NCBI RefSeq assembly: GCF_002574545.1
Contig: NZ_NUGT01000009.1
Location: forward strand, 195,798-259,797
DNA length: 64,000 nucleotides
Origin: Bacillus sp. AFS055030
GTDB lineage: Bacteria > Bacillota > Bacilli > Bacillales > Bacillaceae_G
Direction of reading: 5' to 3'
Position numbers and translations under genes: made by a program. Shown here piece by piece: positions 1 through 8,990 of this stretch (positions are counted from its first letter, which is position 1; every line of letters begins with the position of its first letter). The notes beneath the pieces are model-generated. The model was not told the DNA's origin. It was given only the letters and a program-made list of their open reading frames with translations, and searched no databases.

Positions 1-1120
1 TTAAATAGTTTTCTTCATTCGTAATTTTCGAAGATGAAATAAATCCTACAGAGCCCCTGCCATATTCTTGTTTAATGGAACCAAGTTTACTTGCAACTAA
101 GTCAAGCGCTTCATTCCAGCTCGCTTCAACAAATACGCCATTTTTTCGAATTAATGGCTTTGTAATTCGTTCGTTAGAATTGACAAAATCCCAACCAAAT
201 TTACCTTTTACACAAGTCGAAATGGCATTTACTGGTGCATCCGAGCTAGGTTGAACTTTTAAGATTTTTCGATCCTTCGTCCAAACCTCGAATGTACAAC
301 CAACACCACAGAAAGTACAAACAGTTTTTGTCTTTTTCGTACGTGTTTCTCGCATTGCTGCTTCAACCTCTGAAACGGCAAAAACACCACTATATCCAGG
401 CTCTACTTTTTTTACTAGATCGATCATCGGATCAAGTAACTCGTCATTTAAACTAGTCATAAAACCAGCTTCACCAAGCATTGATTTTTCCATCAATGCA
501 TTACAAGGACAAATTGTTACACATTGTCCACAACTAACACATGAAGAATCATTAATCGAAACTCCCTTGTCCCAAATAACACGTGGACGTTCAGCTTCCC
601 AATCAATTGATAAAGTCTCATTTACTTGAAGATTCTGACATACTTCCACACACTGTCCACATGCAATACATTGATTTGGGTCATATCGATAAAATGGATG
701 TGTCAAATCTACTTCACAAGAAGCTACCTTTGGCTGATAAGGATACTTTTGGTGTTCAATGCCCATTTCTTCAACCGTATTATGTAGCTTACAATTTCCA
801 TTGTTATTATCACAAACTGTGCAATATAATAAATGATTTTCTAATAAACGATCCATCGCTTCAGTCCTGGCTTCCTTCGCTTTAGGTGAAGTCAATTGAA
901 TATTCATTCCATTCATTGCTACAGTTGAACAAGAGCGCTTTAGCTCTCCATTAATTTCTACAATACAAGTATCACAAGTTTGAATTGGATCAACTTCAGG
1001 AACATAACAAATTTGTGGGTGACTAATTTCATTTTGATTGATGATTTGTAAGATTGTAGAACCTTGCTTTGCGTTTACTTCTTTCCCGTCAATCGTGATT
1101 GTAACGATGTTATTTTTCAC
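1..1120 (-). CDS. Formate dehydrogenase alpha subunit, YjgC/YrhE type (5' part, runs off left edge)
   Basis: Molybdopterin-dependent formate dehydrogenase; oxidises formate to CO2 in the cytoplasm. About 373 N-terminal residues are visible; the catalytic Mo domain lies beyond base 1. Domains in order: 2Fe-2S ferredoxin fold (CYVPEVDPIQTCDTC, residues about 37-51), an NADH-dehydrogenase-G-like Cys/His cluster (CTVCDNNNGNC), two 4Fe-4S ferredoxin motifs (CIACGQCVEVC and CVSCGQCVTICPC), then the Mo-domain Fe4S4 motif CTFCGVGC near residue 268. The start is GTG at 1120, preceded by GGGGAGG at correct spacing; the first residues are MKNNIVTITIDGKEVNA. The modular order matches Bacillus YjgC/YrhE. 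A partner like YjgD/YrhD would be expected beyond the left edge. The call is secure for the family; which paralogue it is cannot be told. Confidence 0.9.
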   Translation of the reverse strand, partial: MKNNIVTITIDGKEVNAKQGSTILQIINQNEISHPQICYVPEVDPIQTCDTCIVEINGELKRSCSTVAMNGMNIQLTSPKAKEARTEAMDRLLENHLLYCTVCDNNNGNCKLHNTVEEMGIEHQKYPYQPKVASCEVDLTHPFYRYDPNQCIACGQCVEVCQNLQVNETLSIDWEAERPRVIWDKGVSINDSSCVSCGQCVTICPCNALMEKSMLGEAGFMTSLNDELLDPMIDLVKKVEPGYSGVFAVSEVEAAMRETRTKKTKTVCTFCGVGCTFEVWTKDRKILKVQPSSDAPVNAISTCVKGKFGWDFVNSNERITKPLIRKNGVFVEASWNEALDLVASKLGSIKQEYGRGSVGFISSSKITNEENYL

Positions 1121-1196
1121 GGTCTTCCTCCCCTTCTTTCACATAAAGAAAACTCCCCAAATACTCCCTTCACGCGGCCAACTTATCCTTTAATCA

Positions 1197-1256
1197 CAAA
1201 AAAAATCCACCATGAATACACATACCCGATAAATAGGTTTAATGTCATCATGGTGG
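1197..1256 (-). terminator. Inverted repeat with T-run, probable terminator of the NMO gene
   Basis: CCACCATGA (1207-1215) is perfectly complementary to TCATGGTGG (1248-1256). On the minus strand the stem is followed by a run of eight T (1205-1198). The 32-nt loop is longer than usual. It sits between the nitronate monooxygenase-like gene and the formate dehydrogenase gene, both read leftwards. The rest of the 1121-1421 gap shows no gene. Confidence 0.5.
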
Positions 1257-1421
1257 AATAGTTTATTAGCAAATCATACTAACATACCAATCCATTTTTT
1301 ATTTACTAAAATGATAGAGTCATAACATTCCCATACTATGATTCCATCTCATTAAATTTATTATAAGCTTTAAATGGTCATTAAACAATAGATTAACGGC
1401 ATGAAAGTAAAACGCTTACAA

Positions 1422-2420
1422 TTATTTACTTACTTTTGTTTTTAATTTCTCAGCATTTTTATTTAGCTTACTAACTGCCTCACTATACTCTTTTTCAAGC
1501 TCATCTATAATGTCGGCAATGGGACTGATTTTTGTAATTGCCCCAACACCATGACCAGCAGACCATATTTCTTTCCAAGCCTTTGCATTCGATTCATTTT
1601 TCATTCCATCGAAATCGACTTTTTCCTTCTTTTTCAATGTTTCAGGATCAAGACCAGCCTTCACTATGCTTGGGATTAACATATTCGCCTTCACTCCAGA
1701 GAATGCATCAGTCAAAACGATATCTTCTTGCGTTGCATCAACTAACATTTGACGGTATTCATCATTTGCTAAGCTTTCCTTGGCAACAATGAAGCGTGTT
1801 CCCATATAAGCTAAATCAGCGCCTGCAGCTTGTGCAGCCAATATACTTTTACCAGTTGAAATCCCACCTGCTAACACAATAATGCCATCCCAGAACGTAC
1901 GAACACTATCAACAAAAGCAAATCCATTTAAATTTCCAGCATGTCCACCAGCACCTGATGCAACTAAAATTAATCCATCAACACCAGCCTCAGCTGCTTT
2001 TTTAGCAAACTTCATATCACTAACATCCGAGAATACTAGTCCGCCATAACTATGTACAAGATCAACCACTACTTTTGGAGAACCTAATGAAGTAATGACA
2101 AGCTCAGGCTTATGTTTTTTCAACAGCTCAAGTTCTTCTTGTAATCTACTATAAGAACTATGAACGACCATATTCATCGCCCATGGTGCAATCTTACGTT
2201 CCGGCTCCTTTTTGCGTGCCAAAGCAAGATGATCATTTAATTGCCCCATCCATTGATCAAGTACTTCAATTGGGCGAGCATTCGGTGCTGGAAATGACCC
2301 AATTACACCATTTAAACATGCAGCCTCTACTAGCTCAGGACCAGAAACTAAAAACATAGGAGCAGAAATCGCTGGCAACTTTAATTGACTCCACCATTTT
2401 TCAGGAATTTGTTTACTCAT
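1422..2420 (-). CDS. Nitronate monooxygenase / 2-nitropropane dioxygenase family FMN enzyme
   Basis: 332 residues, a TIM-barrel flavoprotein of the NMO/FabK-related superfamily, which oxidises alkyl nitronates; family members also act as enoyl-ACP reductases. Visible signatures are the N-terminal APMFLVSGPELVEAA, the phosphate/FMN loop ASGAGGHAGNLNGF near residues 153-166, ILAGGISTGKS-like LAGGISTGKS near 183-192, and ALAYMGTRF-like DLAYMGTRFI near 203-212. The length is normal for the family. It is a single gene with its own start region and a hairpin downstream. The real substrate cannot be read from sequence. Confidence 0.85.
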   Translation of the reverse strand: MSKQIPEKWWSQLKLPAISAPMFLVSGPELVEAACLNGVIGSFPAPNARPIEVLDQWMGQLNDHLALARKKEPERKIAPWAMNMVVHSSYSRLQEELELLKKHKPELVITSLGSPKVVVDLVHSYGGLVFSDVSDMKFAKKAAEAGVDGLILVASGAGGHAGNLNGFAFVDSVRTFWDGIIVLAGGISTGKSILAAQAAGADLAYMGTRFIVAKESLANDEYRQMLVDATQEDIVLTDAFSGVKANMLIPSIVKAGLDPETLKKKEKVDFDGMKNESNAKAWKEIWSAGHGVGAITKISPIADIIDELEKEYSEAVSKLNKNAEKLKTKVSK

Positions 2421-2900
2421 TACTATTTTCCCTCTTTTCTTAACGGAATATTCTGATTATTAATAATGATACATTAGTAAACTATTATTTTCAACACTGT
2501 CTCTTTCAAAATTGCTTTACTTGGTGCTATATGTCATAGCCAGGCTACTAAACTTGATATACAAATATAATTTAATGAATAATAAATAAAGAATCTTATC
2601 CTCTCAATACACTGTAAGATTCGGCATTTTCATATCCTACTACTTCAATAGTAGATAGAAAATTATTATTAGAACGACCGTGAATCATTATATAATAAAT
2701 TTACACTTTCTAGTCCTATACTTCCAATCCGCCTAAATAAGGAAAAAATTTCTATATCCAAACAAATTGTGACAGTGTTCGACCGTAGAAAATTGTAGAA
2801 TAGTCACATATAATTAAATAATGTAATATAATTGTAATATTCTAATCTGTATTTCAGTAAACATTGATAGATGGACAACTTGGTTATGGGAGGAATTGTT
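2421..2900. other. Gene-free stretch upstream of the L,D-transpeptidase
   Basis: About 480 bases, very A/T-rich. The only structure seen is an 8-bp inverted repeat GAATCTTA (2591-2598) / TAAGATTC (2615-2622), followed on the minus strand by TTTATTTATT. It resembles a terminator, but no minus-strand gene upstream of it is recognisable. The promoter of the plus-strand gene at 2901 must lie in the right half; TATAAT-like boxes occur near 2810-2835, but I could not pair one with a convincing -35. Confidence 0.4.
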
Positions 2901-4337
2901 TTGGAAAGTACCTTAAATGTGAAAGGAAATAATATTAAACGAGGAAGATCGTTTAAACGGTCTCTACCTTGGCGTGTCATTACGATTGGCATTATTATTA
3001 TTACGACACTCTTAATTGTGGCATTTGGCTATCAGGCGAACCATTTTAATGCTCAAATCAAGATAAACGGCATAAATTTAGGTGGACTAAATGCTGATGA
3101 AGCACTAAAAAAACTACAAACAAGCGAACTTAAAAACATTGTTTATGTAGGGGATCAGAAAATTTTCGATGGAAAAGATACAAAGATGAGCTTTACAGAT
3201 AACGATCTACCAGCTATAAAAAAAATACTAAAAAACCAGCGTACGTTTTTTCCTTCTTCAAAAGAAAGAAATTATACTTTAGTTCCGAGTAATCGAGATG
3301 AATCTCAAATTCAAACAATGAAAAAACAGATTGAAGATAATCTTCTCACGCTTAATAAGAGCCTAAAAGCTCCAAAAGATGCAACTGTTCAATTGAAACA
3401 AGGTAAAATGATTGTCACTAAAAGTATCAGCGGTGAGCAGTATGATGTCGATCGTCTATTAAAAGACTATATGGGACAAGGATATTCAAGTATAATTCGT
3501 CTAAATCCTGTATACATACAACCAATCAAAGAGGACAGTAAAATTGTCAAAAATGAACAGAAAAAACTTCAAGAACTACTAGGACGAACAGTTCAGTATA
3601 AAGTTCAGGATAAAGTTTATTCTTTAAAAGCGAGTGAATACATTCAAAATGCTTCGGTGTCAAAAGATCAAAAAGTTACGATAGACTCTAGCAATCTTAA
3701 AAACAAGATTGCTGAAGTAAATAATTCTCAGTCTACATTAAATAAAAATTTTACATTTAAAACACATTCAGGATCAGTCATCTCCGTTAAAGGAGAAGGC
3801 TATGGCTGGGCATTAGATGTTGATAAAGAATTATCATTAGTTCAAAAGGCTTTTGAAACAGGCGAAAAATCGATTTCTGCAACGAATATTATCGGACATG
3901 GCTGGAATAATGAAGGTTATGGATATAATACAACCACAAACAATGGGATTGGCGATACATATGCTGAAGTGTCGATTGCAGAACAGCGTATTTGGCTTTA
4001 TAAAAATGGCAAATTAGTTATTACAACAAATGTCGTTACTGGTAAACACGTCACTGGTGAAGATACTTCAAAAGGAGTGTGGTATATCCTTTATAAACGG
4101 ACACCATCAACCTTAAGAGGATCCCATGTAGGACTTGGTTCTTATGAAGTTAAGGTCAATTATTGGGCACCATTCACCAACAGCGGGCAAGGTTTCCACG
4201 ATGCTAGCTGGCGAAGCAACTGGTCAAACAATGCCTATCTAAATGCCGGATCAGGTGGCTGCGTTAATACTCCACCAAATATAATGAAAACAGTATATGA
4301 TAATCTCAGCACATATGAGCCAGTAGTCATCTACTAA
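2901..4337 (+). CDS. L,D-transpeptidase (YkuD domain) with membrane anchor and PG-binding region
   Basis: Cell-wall enzyme expected to form or edit meso-DAP-linked peptide cross-links outside the membrane. The best start is TTG at 2901 (478 residues), preceded by GGGAGG (2888-2893) at 7 bases; the in-frame ATG at 2871 has no ribosome site. There is a basic N-terminus, then one transmembrane helix (about residues 26-47). A PG_binding_4/VanW-associated type middle region follows, and a C-terminal YkuD domain from about residue 365. The nucleophile is the Cys in SGGCVNTPP (residue about 454), where the usual SHGC has become SGGC; the upstream His lies in the RGSHVGLGSYEV area. A strong bidirectional terminator follows. 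Confidence 0.85.
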   Translation: MESTLNVKGNNIKRGRSFKRSLPWRVITIGIIIITTLLIVAFGYQANHFNAQIKINGINLGGLNADEALKKLQTSELKNIVYVGDQKIFDGKDTKMSFTDNDLPAIKKILKNQRTFFPSSKERNYTLVPSNRDESQIQTMKKQIEDNLLTLNKSLKAPKDATVQLKQGKMIVTKSISGEQYDVDRLLKDYMGQGYSSIIRLNPVYIQPIKEDSKIVKNEQKKLQELLGRTVQYKVQDKVYSLKASEYIQNASVSKDQKVTIDSSNLKNKIAEVNNSQSTLNKNFTFKTHSGSVISVKGEGYGWALDVDKELSLVQKAFETGEKSISATNIIGHGWNNEGYGYNTTTNNGIGDTYAEVSIAEQRIWLYKNGKLVITTNVVTGKHVTGEDTSKGVWYILYKRTPSTLRGSHVGLGSYEVKVNYWAPFTNSGQGFHDASWRSNWSNNAYLNAGSGGCVNTPPNIMKTVYDNLSTYEPVVIY

Positions 4338-4353
4338 AAAATAACTAATCAAA

Positions 4354-4389
4354 AACACTGAAACCTTAAATACGTTTCAGTGTTTTTTT
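4354..4389. terminator. Bidirectional terminator between convergent genes
   Basis: AACACTGAAAC (4354-4364) pairs perfectly with GTTTCAGTGTT (4374-4384), followed by T on the plus strand and preceded by A-runs that give T on the minus strand. It sits between the convergent L,D-transpeptidase and LysM-3D genes and can serve both. Confidence 0.85.
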
Positions 4390-4393
4390 ATAC

Positions 4394-5377
4394 TTAATTT
4401 AAGATTGTTACTTTCACTTGTTTTCTTCCAAAATTAATCGCATCTTGTTTATTTGGAATAAAGACATCAATTCGATTTCCTTTGATGGCACCGCCAGTAT
4501 CTCCAGCGATTGCTTCACCATAACCTTCTACATACACTTTACTTCCAAGTGGAATCACATTTGGATCAACGGAAATGACTTTTGTATTTGGATTCTTTTT
4601 CAAGTCAATTCCAGTAGCAGTAATCCCAGAACATCCTTTACAAGAAGCTGTATATGCAGTTGCTTCCACTGTTACTACTTTTGAGCCCGTTGCTTTTTTA
4701 GTAGATGTACTTTCTTTTGGTGCAGGTGTACTTTCCTTCGGTGCTGGTGCACTTACTTTTGGTGCTGGTGTACTTTCCTTCGGTGCCGGTGCACTTACTT
4801 TTGGTGCTGGTGTGCTTTCCTTTGGTGCTGGTGCACTTACTTTTGGTGCTGGTGTACTTTCCTTTGGTGCTGGTACACTTACCTTTGCATTAGCAACATC
4901 TTCTCTTGCTGCCGATGCAGTTTTTGAAGATTCTTTTACTGATTTCACTGTTGAAGTAGTTTTAGAACTTGCTGCAACATTTGTATATGTCATTTTTGAA
5001 TGAGCTATGTTTTTTACGCCTTCAAAGATTACTAGATTTAATCCAGGTTGAATTAAGTCCGTATGTATATTGTTCCATTCTTGAATTTGCGATACTGTTA
5101 CATCATGAGTTTGAGCAATATCCCATAACGTATCACCTTTTTTTACTTGATATTGTTTTTCTGGTGCAATGATCAATTGATCACCAGGATGAATTAAGTC
5201 TGAAGTAATTCCGTTTAACATTTTAGTATTTTCAACGGTTGCATTATTTGCACGTGATAGATCCCAAATGGTATCACCTTTTTTTACTGTAACCGTAGCA
5301 GCTTGTACATTAGCACTTACAGATACTGAGAGTGCAGCAGCTGCTAAAATGGTTGTAACTTTCATTTTGTTAATCAT
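4394..5377 (-). CDS. LysM-LysM-3D cell-wall protein (YocH-like)
   Basis: Secreted peptidoglycan-binding protein of 327 residues with a putative muralytic 3D domain, similar in layout to B. subtilis YocH. A signal peptide ends near ANVQA (residue 26). LysM 1 is about 29-72 and LysM 2 about 76-118. A Ser/Lys-rich linker contains eight 7-residue repeats ([14 protein letters not shown], residues 169-224). The C-terminal 3D domain runs from about 233 to 327 and has the [30 protein letters not shown] and RIDVF motifs. The start ATG has a GGGGGG ribosome site. YocH in B. subtilis is in the WalR regulon; upstream bases contain two TGTTAC hexamers, but I see no clear WalR direct repeat. Confidence 0.88.
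   Translation of the reverse strand: MINKMKVTTILAAAALSVSVSANVQAATVTVKKGDTIWDLSRANNATVENTKMLNGITSDLIHPGDQLIIAPEKQYQVKKGDTLWDIAQTHDVTVSQIQEWNNIHTDLIQPGLNLVIFEGVKNIAHSKMTYTNVAASSKTTSTVKSVKESSKTASAAREDVANAKVSVPAPKESTPAPKVSAPAPKESTPAPKVSAPAPKESTPAPKVSAPAPKESTPAPKESTSTKKATGSKVVTVEATAYTASCKGCSGITATGIDLKKNPNTKVISVDPNVIPLGSKVYVEGYGEAIAGDTGGAIKGNRIDVFIPNKQDAINFGRKQVKVTILN
4706..4873 (-). repeat. Tandem 21/42-bp coding repeat in the LysM-3D linker
   Basis: Eight 7-codon units (168 bp) encoding PAPKEST or PAPKVSA. For three pairs the two types alternate, giving a 42-bp higher-order unit; the last two units are both PAPKEST. Copies are very similar at DNA level, so copy number is likely to vary by slippage or recombination. 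Length change by whole units keeps the frame. Confidence 0.9.
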
Positions 5378-5807
5378 TTCTTTTTACCCCCCATGTTTCT
5401 TTGTTTGCTAATTTTTACTAATCGTAACATAGATTTTGCAGAAAAAAGTAACAGGGAGATGATAAATCATTTACTTTCACAGCATGTTTATTACAGTAAT
5501 ATATCAAAAATTATGGAATTATCGATGAAAAAAGGCATTTCTTCAGCCTCTTTTCAAGTTGAATTCCCCGTGATATTTGATTCTAGCTAAAACTTATATA
5601 ATCTAAATGAATATTACAAAATATGACTATAGTAATTACATAAGTTACATATATTAATTATATTTATTCTAAAATACTTATTTCATCTAAGCTGTTTAGT
5701 CAATAAGTGATAGATTCTATAGTTCGTCTCTTTATAAAGATGGCTTTTAGAGTGTTGAAAAATGAGCTTGTCAACTACTCTAATTTTTGGTTGATTTTCA
5801 GTAAAAC

Positions 5808-5910
5808 CTGTCATGAGTAAGGAACTTTCTATTTTTTGCTGTTTTACTTCCTCATGTGCCTGTCATGAGGAAGTATCTTTCTTTTTTTCGCTAGTTTACT
5901 TCCTCATGAA
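5808..5910. repeat. Two tandem copies of a roughly 51-nt hairpin unit
   Basis: Copy 1 (5808-5858) and copy 2 (5859-5910) both begin CCTGTCATGAG and end TTTACTTCCTCATG. Copy 2 is a near-perfect hairpin: TCATGAGGAAGTA (5863-5875) with TACTTCCTCATGA (5897-5909), 13 bp. Copy 1 has the same arms with substitutions, and TACTTCCTCATG (5845-5856) can also pair with the left arm of copy 2. No T-run follows, so it does not look like a simple terminator; it resembles a REP-type element. Confidence 0.65.
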
Positions 5911-5915
5911 CCGCA

Positions 5916-5946
5916 TAAAAAAAGACCTATACAAAGTAAGGTCCTC
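5916..5946 (-). terminator. Probable terminator of the DUF6526 gene
   Basis: On the minus strand GACCT and AGGTC form a short stem around a ten-base loop, followed by a seven-T run (plus-strand A-run at 5917-5923). It is located directly downstream of the gene ending at 5957. Confidence 0.55.
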
Positions 5947-5956
5947 GACACAAAAA

Positions 5957-6391
5957 TTAAACGCGATACTCATCCGCTCGCCAATTTTTAATCTGTTGTT
6001 TAATCTCTTTCGAACTCATTCCTTCATTTACCGCTTTTTCACTTAACGCTACAAATTCCTCATCGCTAGCAAATCGTAATGCAATGATTTGTCCCATTGT
6101 TAATTGAGGATTTAACGGTTTACCAGTTAACGTAAAATGACGAAAATTTTCTTCCATTCGAATAACACGATCTTGCACTTTGTTAGAATAAAGTCTTGTT
6201 AGAAAAAATGAAACAACTAATAATAGCGAAGTAACTAAAATAAAGACTGCTAACCAGATCTGATCTTGATTTTTTATCGCGCTACACAAGTTAACGATTG
6301 ATCCAATAATTGTGATTAACGCTAGTGGTGCCCCAAAAAAGTGAAAAACTGGATGATATCTCACGTGATGATCAAAACTTTGTGGTTTCAT
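5957..6391 (-). CDS. DUF6526-type membrane protein
   Basis: 144 residues. Begins MKPQSFDHHVRYHP, followed by two transmembrane helices (about 18-37 and 47-67), then a cytosolic tail of about 75 residues with RMEENFRHFTLTGKPL and a helical end. This matches my memory of the DUF6526 family, whose function is unknown. The start is an ATG with GGAGAG about 9 bases upstream. It is monocistronic, with its own terminator. Confidence 0.75.
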   Translation of the reverse strand: MKPQSFDHHVRYHPVFHFFGAPLALITIIGSIVNLCSAIKNQDQIWLAVFILVTSLLLVVSFFLTRLYSNKVQDRVIRMEENFRHFTLTGKPLNPQLTMGQIIALRFASDEEFVALSEKAVNEGMSSKEIKQQIKNWRADEYRV

Positions 6392-6488
6392 ATGTACATC
6401 TCTCCTCTATATATGCTTTCTGTCCCTATCCTAACATTATTAAGCTTACTACTTAATTATCATTAAAGAATTATTATTTACAATAAAA

Positions 6489-6521
6489 AAATCTAATAAG
6501 TCAAAAAAACTTACTAGATTT
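6489..6521 (-). terminator. Terminator of the VWA gene
   Basis: Arms of 13 bases (6489-6501 and 6509-6521) with one mismatch and a 7-base A-rich loop. On the minus strand the stem is followed by T6. It lies 11 bases beyond the stop of the VWA gene. Confidence 0.75.
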
Positions 6522-6531
6522 GAATCAAAAA

Positions 6532-7113
6532 TTAGATTCTTTTTTCAGACACTGCTTCGCTTATTACACTATACATCTTTTCAATACCTTCATTAGAAGC
6601 CTCAAAAGTATAAGCATTTTCATTTGAAATTCCTAGGCTACTAGCTTCTTTTGCGACATCGATATTTGCTCCCATAAATAAAAATTCCCAATTATACTTT
6701 TCTTGTTGGTGATCGATCAGTTGCTTCACTTTCCTATACGTAAATTCAACACTCGCATTCTCTAATCCATCAGTCGTAATAACAAAAATGACTTTACTAG
6801 GTCGTTCCACCTCGTTACATAAAGACAATCTGTTTCCTACATTTATGATGGTTTTACCGATTGCATCTAACAGTGCAGTAGTGCCTCTTACAAAATACTC
6901 TTTATCCGTTAATTTTACTTCATGTGCATTGCATCCATCCCATAAAACTTCATACTGGTCATCAAAAAGCACCGTTGTTACATTCGTTTCTCCATTAAAA
7001 CTACTTTGTTTTTTCATAAATGCATTAAATCCACCAATCGTATCACTTTCCAGTCCAGCCATTGATCCACTTCGATCGATTAAAAAGACAATTTCTGTTT
7101 TATTACCGTTCAT
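6532..7113 (-). CDS. von Willebrand factor A domain protein
   Basis: 193 residues, essentially one VWA domain and no signal peptide, so cytosolic. The metal-ion-dependent adhesion site is intact: DRSGSM (DxSxS, residues 13-18), the Thr in RGTTALLDA, and the Asp in ITTDGLEN. Cytosolic single-domain VWA proteins of this kind occur with TerY-like and stress or defence loci. The gene is divergent from an HTH-like gene at 7215 with 101 bases between starts, so the two may share control. Substrate or partner unknown. Confidence 0.85.
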   Translation of the reverse strand: MNGNKTEIVFLIDRSGSMAGLESDTIGGFNAFMKKQSSFNGETNVTTVLFDDQYEVLWDGCNAHEVKLTDKEYFVRGTTALLDAIGKTIINVGNRLSLCNEVERPSKVIFVITTDGLENASVEFTYRKVKQLIDHQQEKYNWEFLFMGANIDVAKEASSLGISNENAYTFEASNEGIEKMYSVISEAVSEKRI

Positions 7114-7214
7114 TCTAAATCAACCCCTTCATTCTTGATGATATAATAGTAACTGAATGAATTAGTGAATAGGTCGCCTTAAAAGAGACATTTTTTAAAA
7201 AGGGGAATTTTAAA

Positions 7215-7703
7215 ATGCTTAACGAAAAACTTTTGATTGAATTACAACTTTATGTAAAACAGCATTTAGAAGAGGTAAAAATAGAAGAAATACATTTTAG
7301 TGAAGCATATACAGCTGAACCTTTAGAAAATTTAGAGATTGAAGCTTTTATAAAAAACAAACTGAAACCAACATTCAAAGAGCTTTTATTTAACTTTATC
7401 GATAAAAAAAATGTCAGTGACCCATTAATATATAAAAAGGCAGGAATTGACCGAAAACATTTTTCAAAAATCCGCTCAATACCTAATTACCTACCAAAGA
7501 AAAATACAATCATTGCTTTATCACTAGCACTTGAACTAGATCAAACTGAAACGAGCGAAATCTTAAGTTCCGCTGGCTATACATTATCAGACAGCGATTT
7601 AAATGATTTAGTCATAAAATTTTTCTTAGAGAACAACATTTATGATATCGATTTAGTCAACGATGCATTGGGCCATTATAATTTAAATCCACTAATAAAA
7701 TAA
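7215..7703 (+). CDS. HTH (XRE-like) domain protein divergent from VWA gene
   Basis: 162 residues. The N-terminal 45 residues are acidic. The C-terminal part (about 50-160) carries IYKKAGIDRKHFSKIRS followed by KKNTIIALSLALELDQTE and LSSAGYTLSDSD. This is the conserved small HTH-like domain often found at the C-terminus of macro/VWA-linked Firmicutes proteins. A strong AAGGGGAA ribosome site precedes the ATG. It is probably a DNA-binding or adaptor partner of the VWA protein. I see no membrane segment. The specific function is not known to me. Confidence 0.7.
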   Translation: MLNEKLLIELQLYVKQHLEEVKIEEIHFSEAYTAEPLENLEIEAFIKNKLKPTFKELLFNFIDKKNVSDPLIYKKAGIDRKHFSKIRSIPNYLPKKNTIIALSLALELDQTETSEILSSAGYTLSDSDLNDLVIKFFLENNIYDIDLVNDALGHYNLNPLIK

Positions 7704-7713
7704 AACAGCAAAA

Positions 7714-7757
7714 AAAACATCTTAAATCACCTTCAAGGGGATGCATAGATGTTTTTT
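7714..7757. terminator. Bidirectional terminator
   Basis: AAAACATCT (7714-7722) pairs with AGATGTTTT (7747-7755) around a 24-base loop, with flanking A and T runs on both sides. It sits between the convergent HTH gene and the diguanylate cyclase gene. Confidence 0.7.
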
Positions 7758-7768
7758 CATTTCATCTA

Positions 7769-8884
7769 TTAGTAACTTACTTGATCTCTTCCATTATGCT
7801 TTGATTTGTATAATGCTTGATCAGCTTGCTCAATTAACTTTAAGTAATCTTGTTCAGTTTCAACAACCATTGACGCTACACCAATACTTAATGTAACTAT
7901 TTTTTTCTCTGATTGCTCATGTTCAATTTTTAATTTTTTTATATTTCTTCGTAATCGATTACCTATTTTAAGTGCATCCTTTAGATCAGATTTCAGTAAC
8001 AAAATCGAGAATTCCTCTCCACCATATCGTGCAACGATACCAGATTCGCTTGTCGTATCTAATTGCAAACTAGTTGCAACTCTTCTTAAACATTCATCAC
8101 CTTTTATGTGACCATAAAAATCGTTATATTTTTTAAAATAATCCACATCAACCATTAATAATGTTATTGGTATTGATGTTTCATATGATTTTGAACATCC
8201 AAATAATAGTTGTTTTTCAAAGTATCTACGATTAAATAGTCCGGTTAGACTGTCAACATTTGCGATATTTTCCATTTTCTTTAATTTTATTTCTGTATTA
8301 CGCGTTTGATATGCGATAAAATAACTCAAAAATAAAGCTGGAACAAACATGATAAACCAAAATCCGATCGTTTCACGTAGTCTTTCAAATTGAATCTCAC
8401 CACTCGGTCCAATCATCCACTTATCGATAAAGTAAAAACTAATACCTCTAAACAAAATGATAATAGGAGTCAAAAATTGTATTCTTTTCTTTTCATCCCA
8501 TTTTTGAAAATTCAAATAAAATCCAAAAAATAAGAGAAACAAAAGCAATAGTGAATCTATAAAGTAAACGGGACTTAATCCATTAATAAAATAAAAAGCA
8601 ATAATATCGAAAAAAAACATTGTCACTAATGTAATATTCCCAAAAAAGATTACTGCGATCTCCATTCCAAGAGCCCTAATTTGTATATTCATTCCATAAT
8701 TTGTAATAATCGGAAAATTTATTAAGACAACCGTTAATACACTCAATAGGATCCCGATAAAAAATTCTTGAAATTTCGATTTCCCTGCAAACCTTTGTCT
8801 TACTTCTCCCCATAAGATAGAAGAGCTTAGATAAAAAAAACTAATGATGATCGTATGTGTGATGAAAATATTTTTTAAAAGCAT
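7769..8884 (-). CDS. Membrane diguanylate cyclase (5TM + GGDEF)
   Basis: 371 residues. The N-terminal half has about six predicted membrane helices in the style of 5TMR-LYT sensors (residues 5-195). The GGDEF domain starts at NVDSLTGLFNRRYF (about 209) and has MVDVDYFKKYND and the active-site loop ARYGGEEF, so catalysis of c-di-GMP from two GTP is expected. The residues where an inhibitory RxxD I-site would sit read SESG, so product feedback at that site seems absent. Start ATG with GGAGGGG ribosome site. The N-terminal ligand is unknown. Confidence 0.9.
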   Translation of the reverse strand: MLLKNIFITHTIIISFFYLSSSILWGEVRQRFAGKSKFQEFFIGILLSVLTVVLINFPIITNYGMNIQIRALGMEIAVIFFGNITLVTMFFFDIIAFYFINGLSPVYFIDSLLLLFLLFFGFYLNFQKWDEKKRIQFLTPIIILFRGISFYFIDKWMIGPSGEIQFERLRETIGFWFIMFVPALFLSYFIAYQTRNTEIKLKKMENIANVDSLTGLFNRRYFEKQLLFGCSKSYETSIPITLLMVDVDYFKKYNDFYGHIKGDECLRRVATSLQLDTTSESGIVARYGGEEFSILLLKSDLKDALKIGNRLRRNIKKLKIEHEQSEKKIVTLSIGVASMVVETEQDYLKLIEQADQALYKSKHNGRDQVSY

Positions 8885-8990
8885 AATCCCCTCCAGGAAT
8901 TACCTTAAATTCTGTCTTAAATACGCTTATTCTTAACTATTCTTCAAAATTATATTAGCAAAATTTAATAAAGTATTTGTATACTTTACA

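Larger units (their letters stand above)
5378..5956. other. Gene-free stretch with tandem hairpins
   Basis: No credible gene. The left part should hold the promoter of the LysM-3D gene. The right part (5808-5910) holds two adjacent related copies of a hairpin unit, listed separately, and then the terminator of the DUF6526 gene. Confidence 0.6.

Noticed and set aside
583-885. 100-codon plus-strand frame at 583
   Set aside because: Antisense to the ferredoxin domains of the formate dehydrogenase gene; no ribosome site and no family.
4575-5003. Plus-strand open frames (VLSFGAG repeats) opposite the LysM-3D gene
   Set aside because: They are antisense shadows of the 21-bp repeat in a clear minus-strand gene, without ribosome sites.
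5378-5500. WalR binding site upstream of the LysM-3D gene
   Set aside because: Two TGTTAC hexamers exist, but neither has a proper second half-site at the required spacing.
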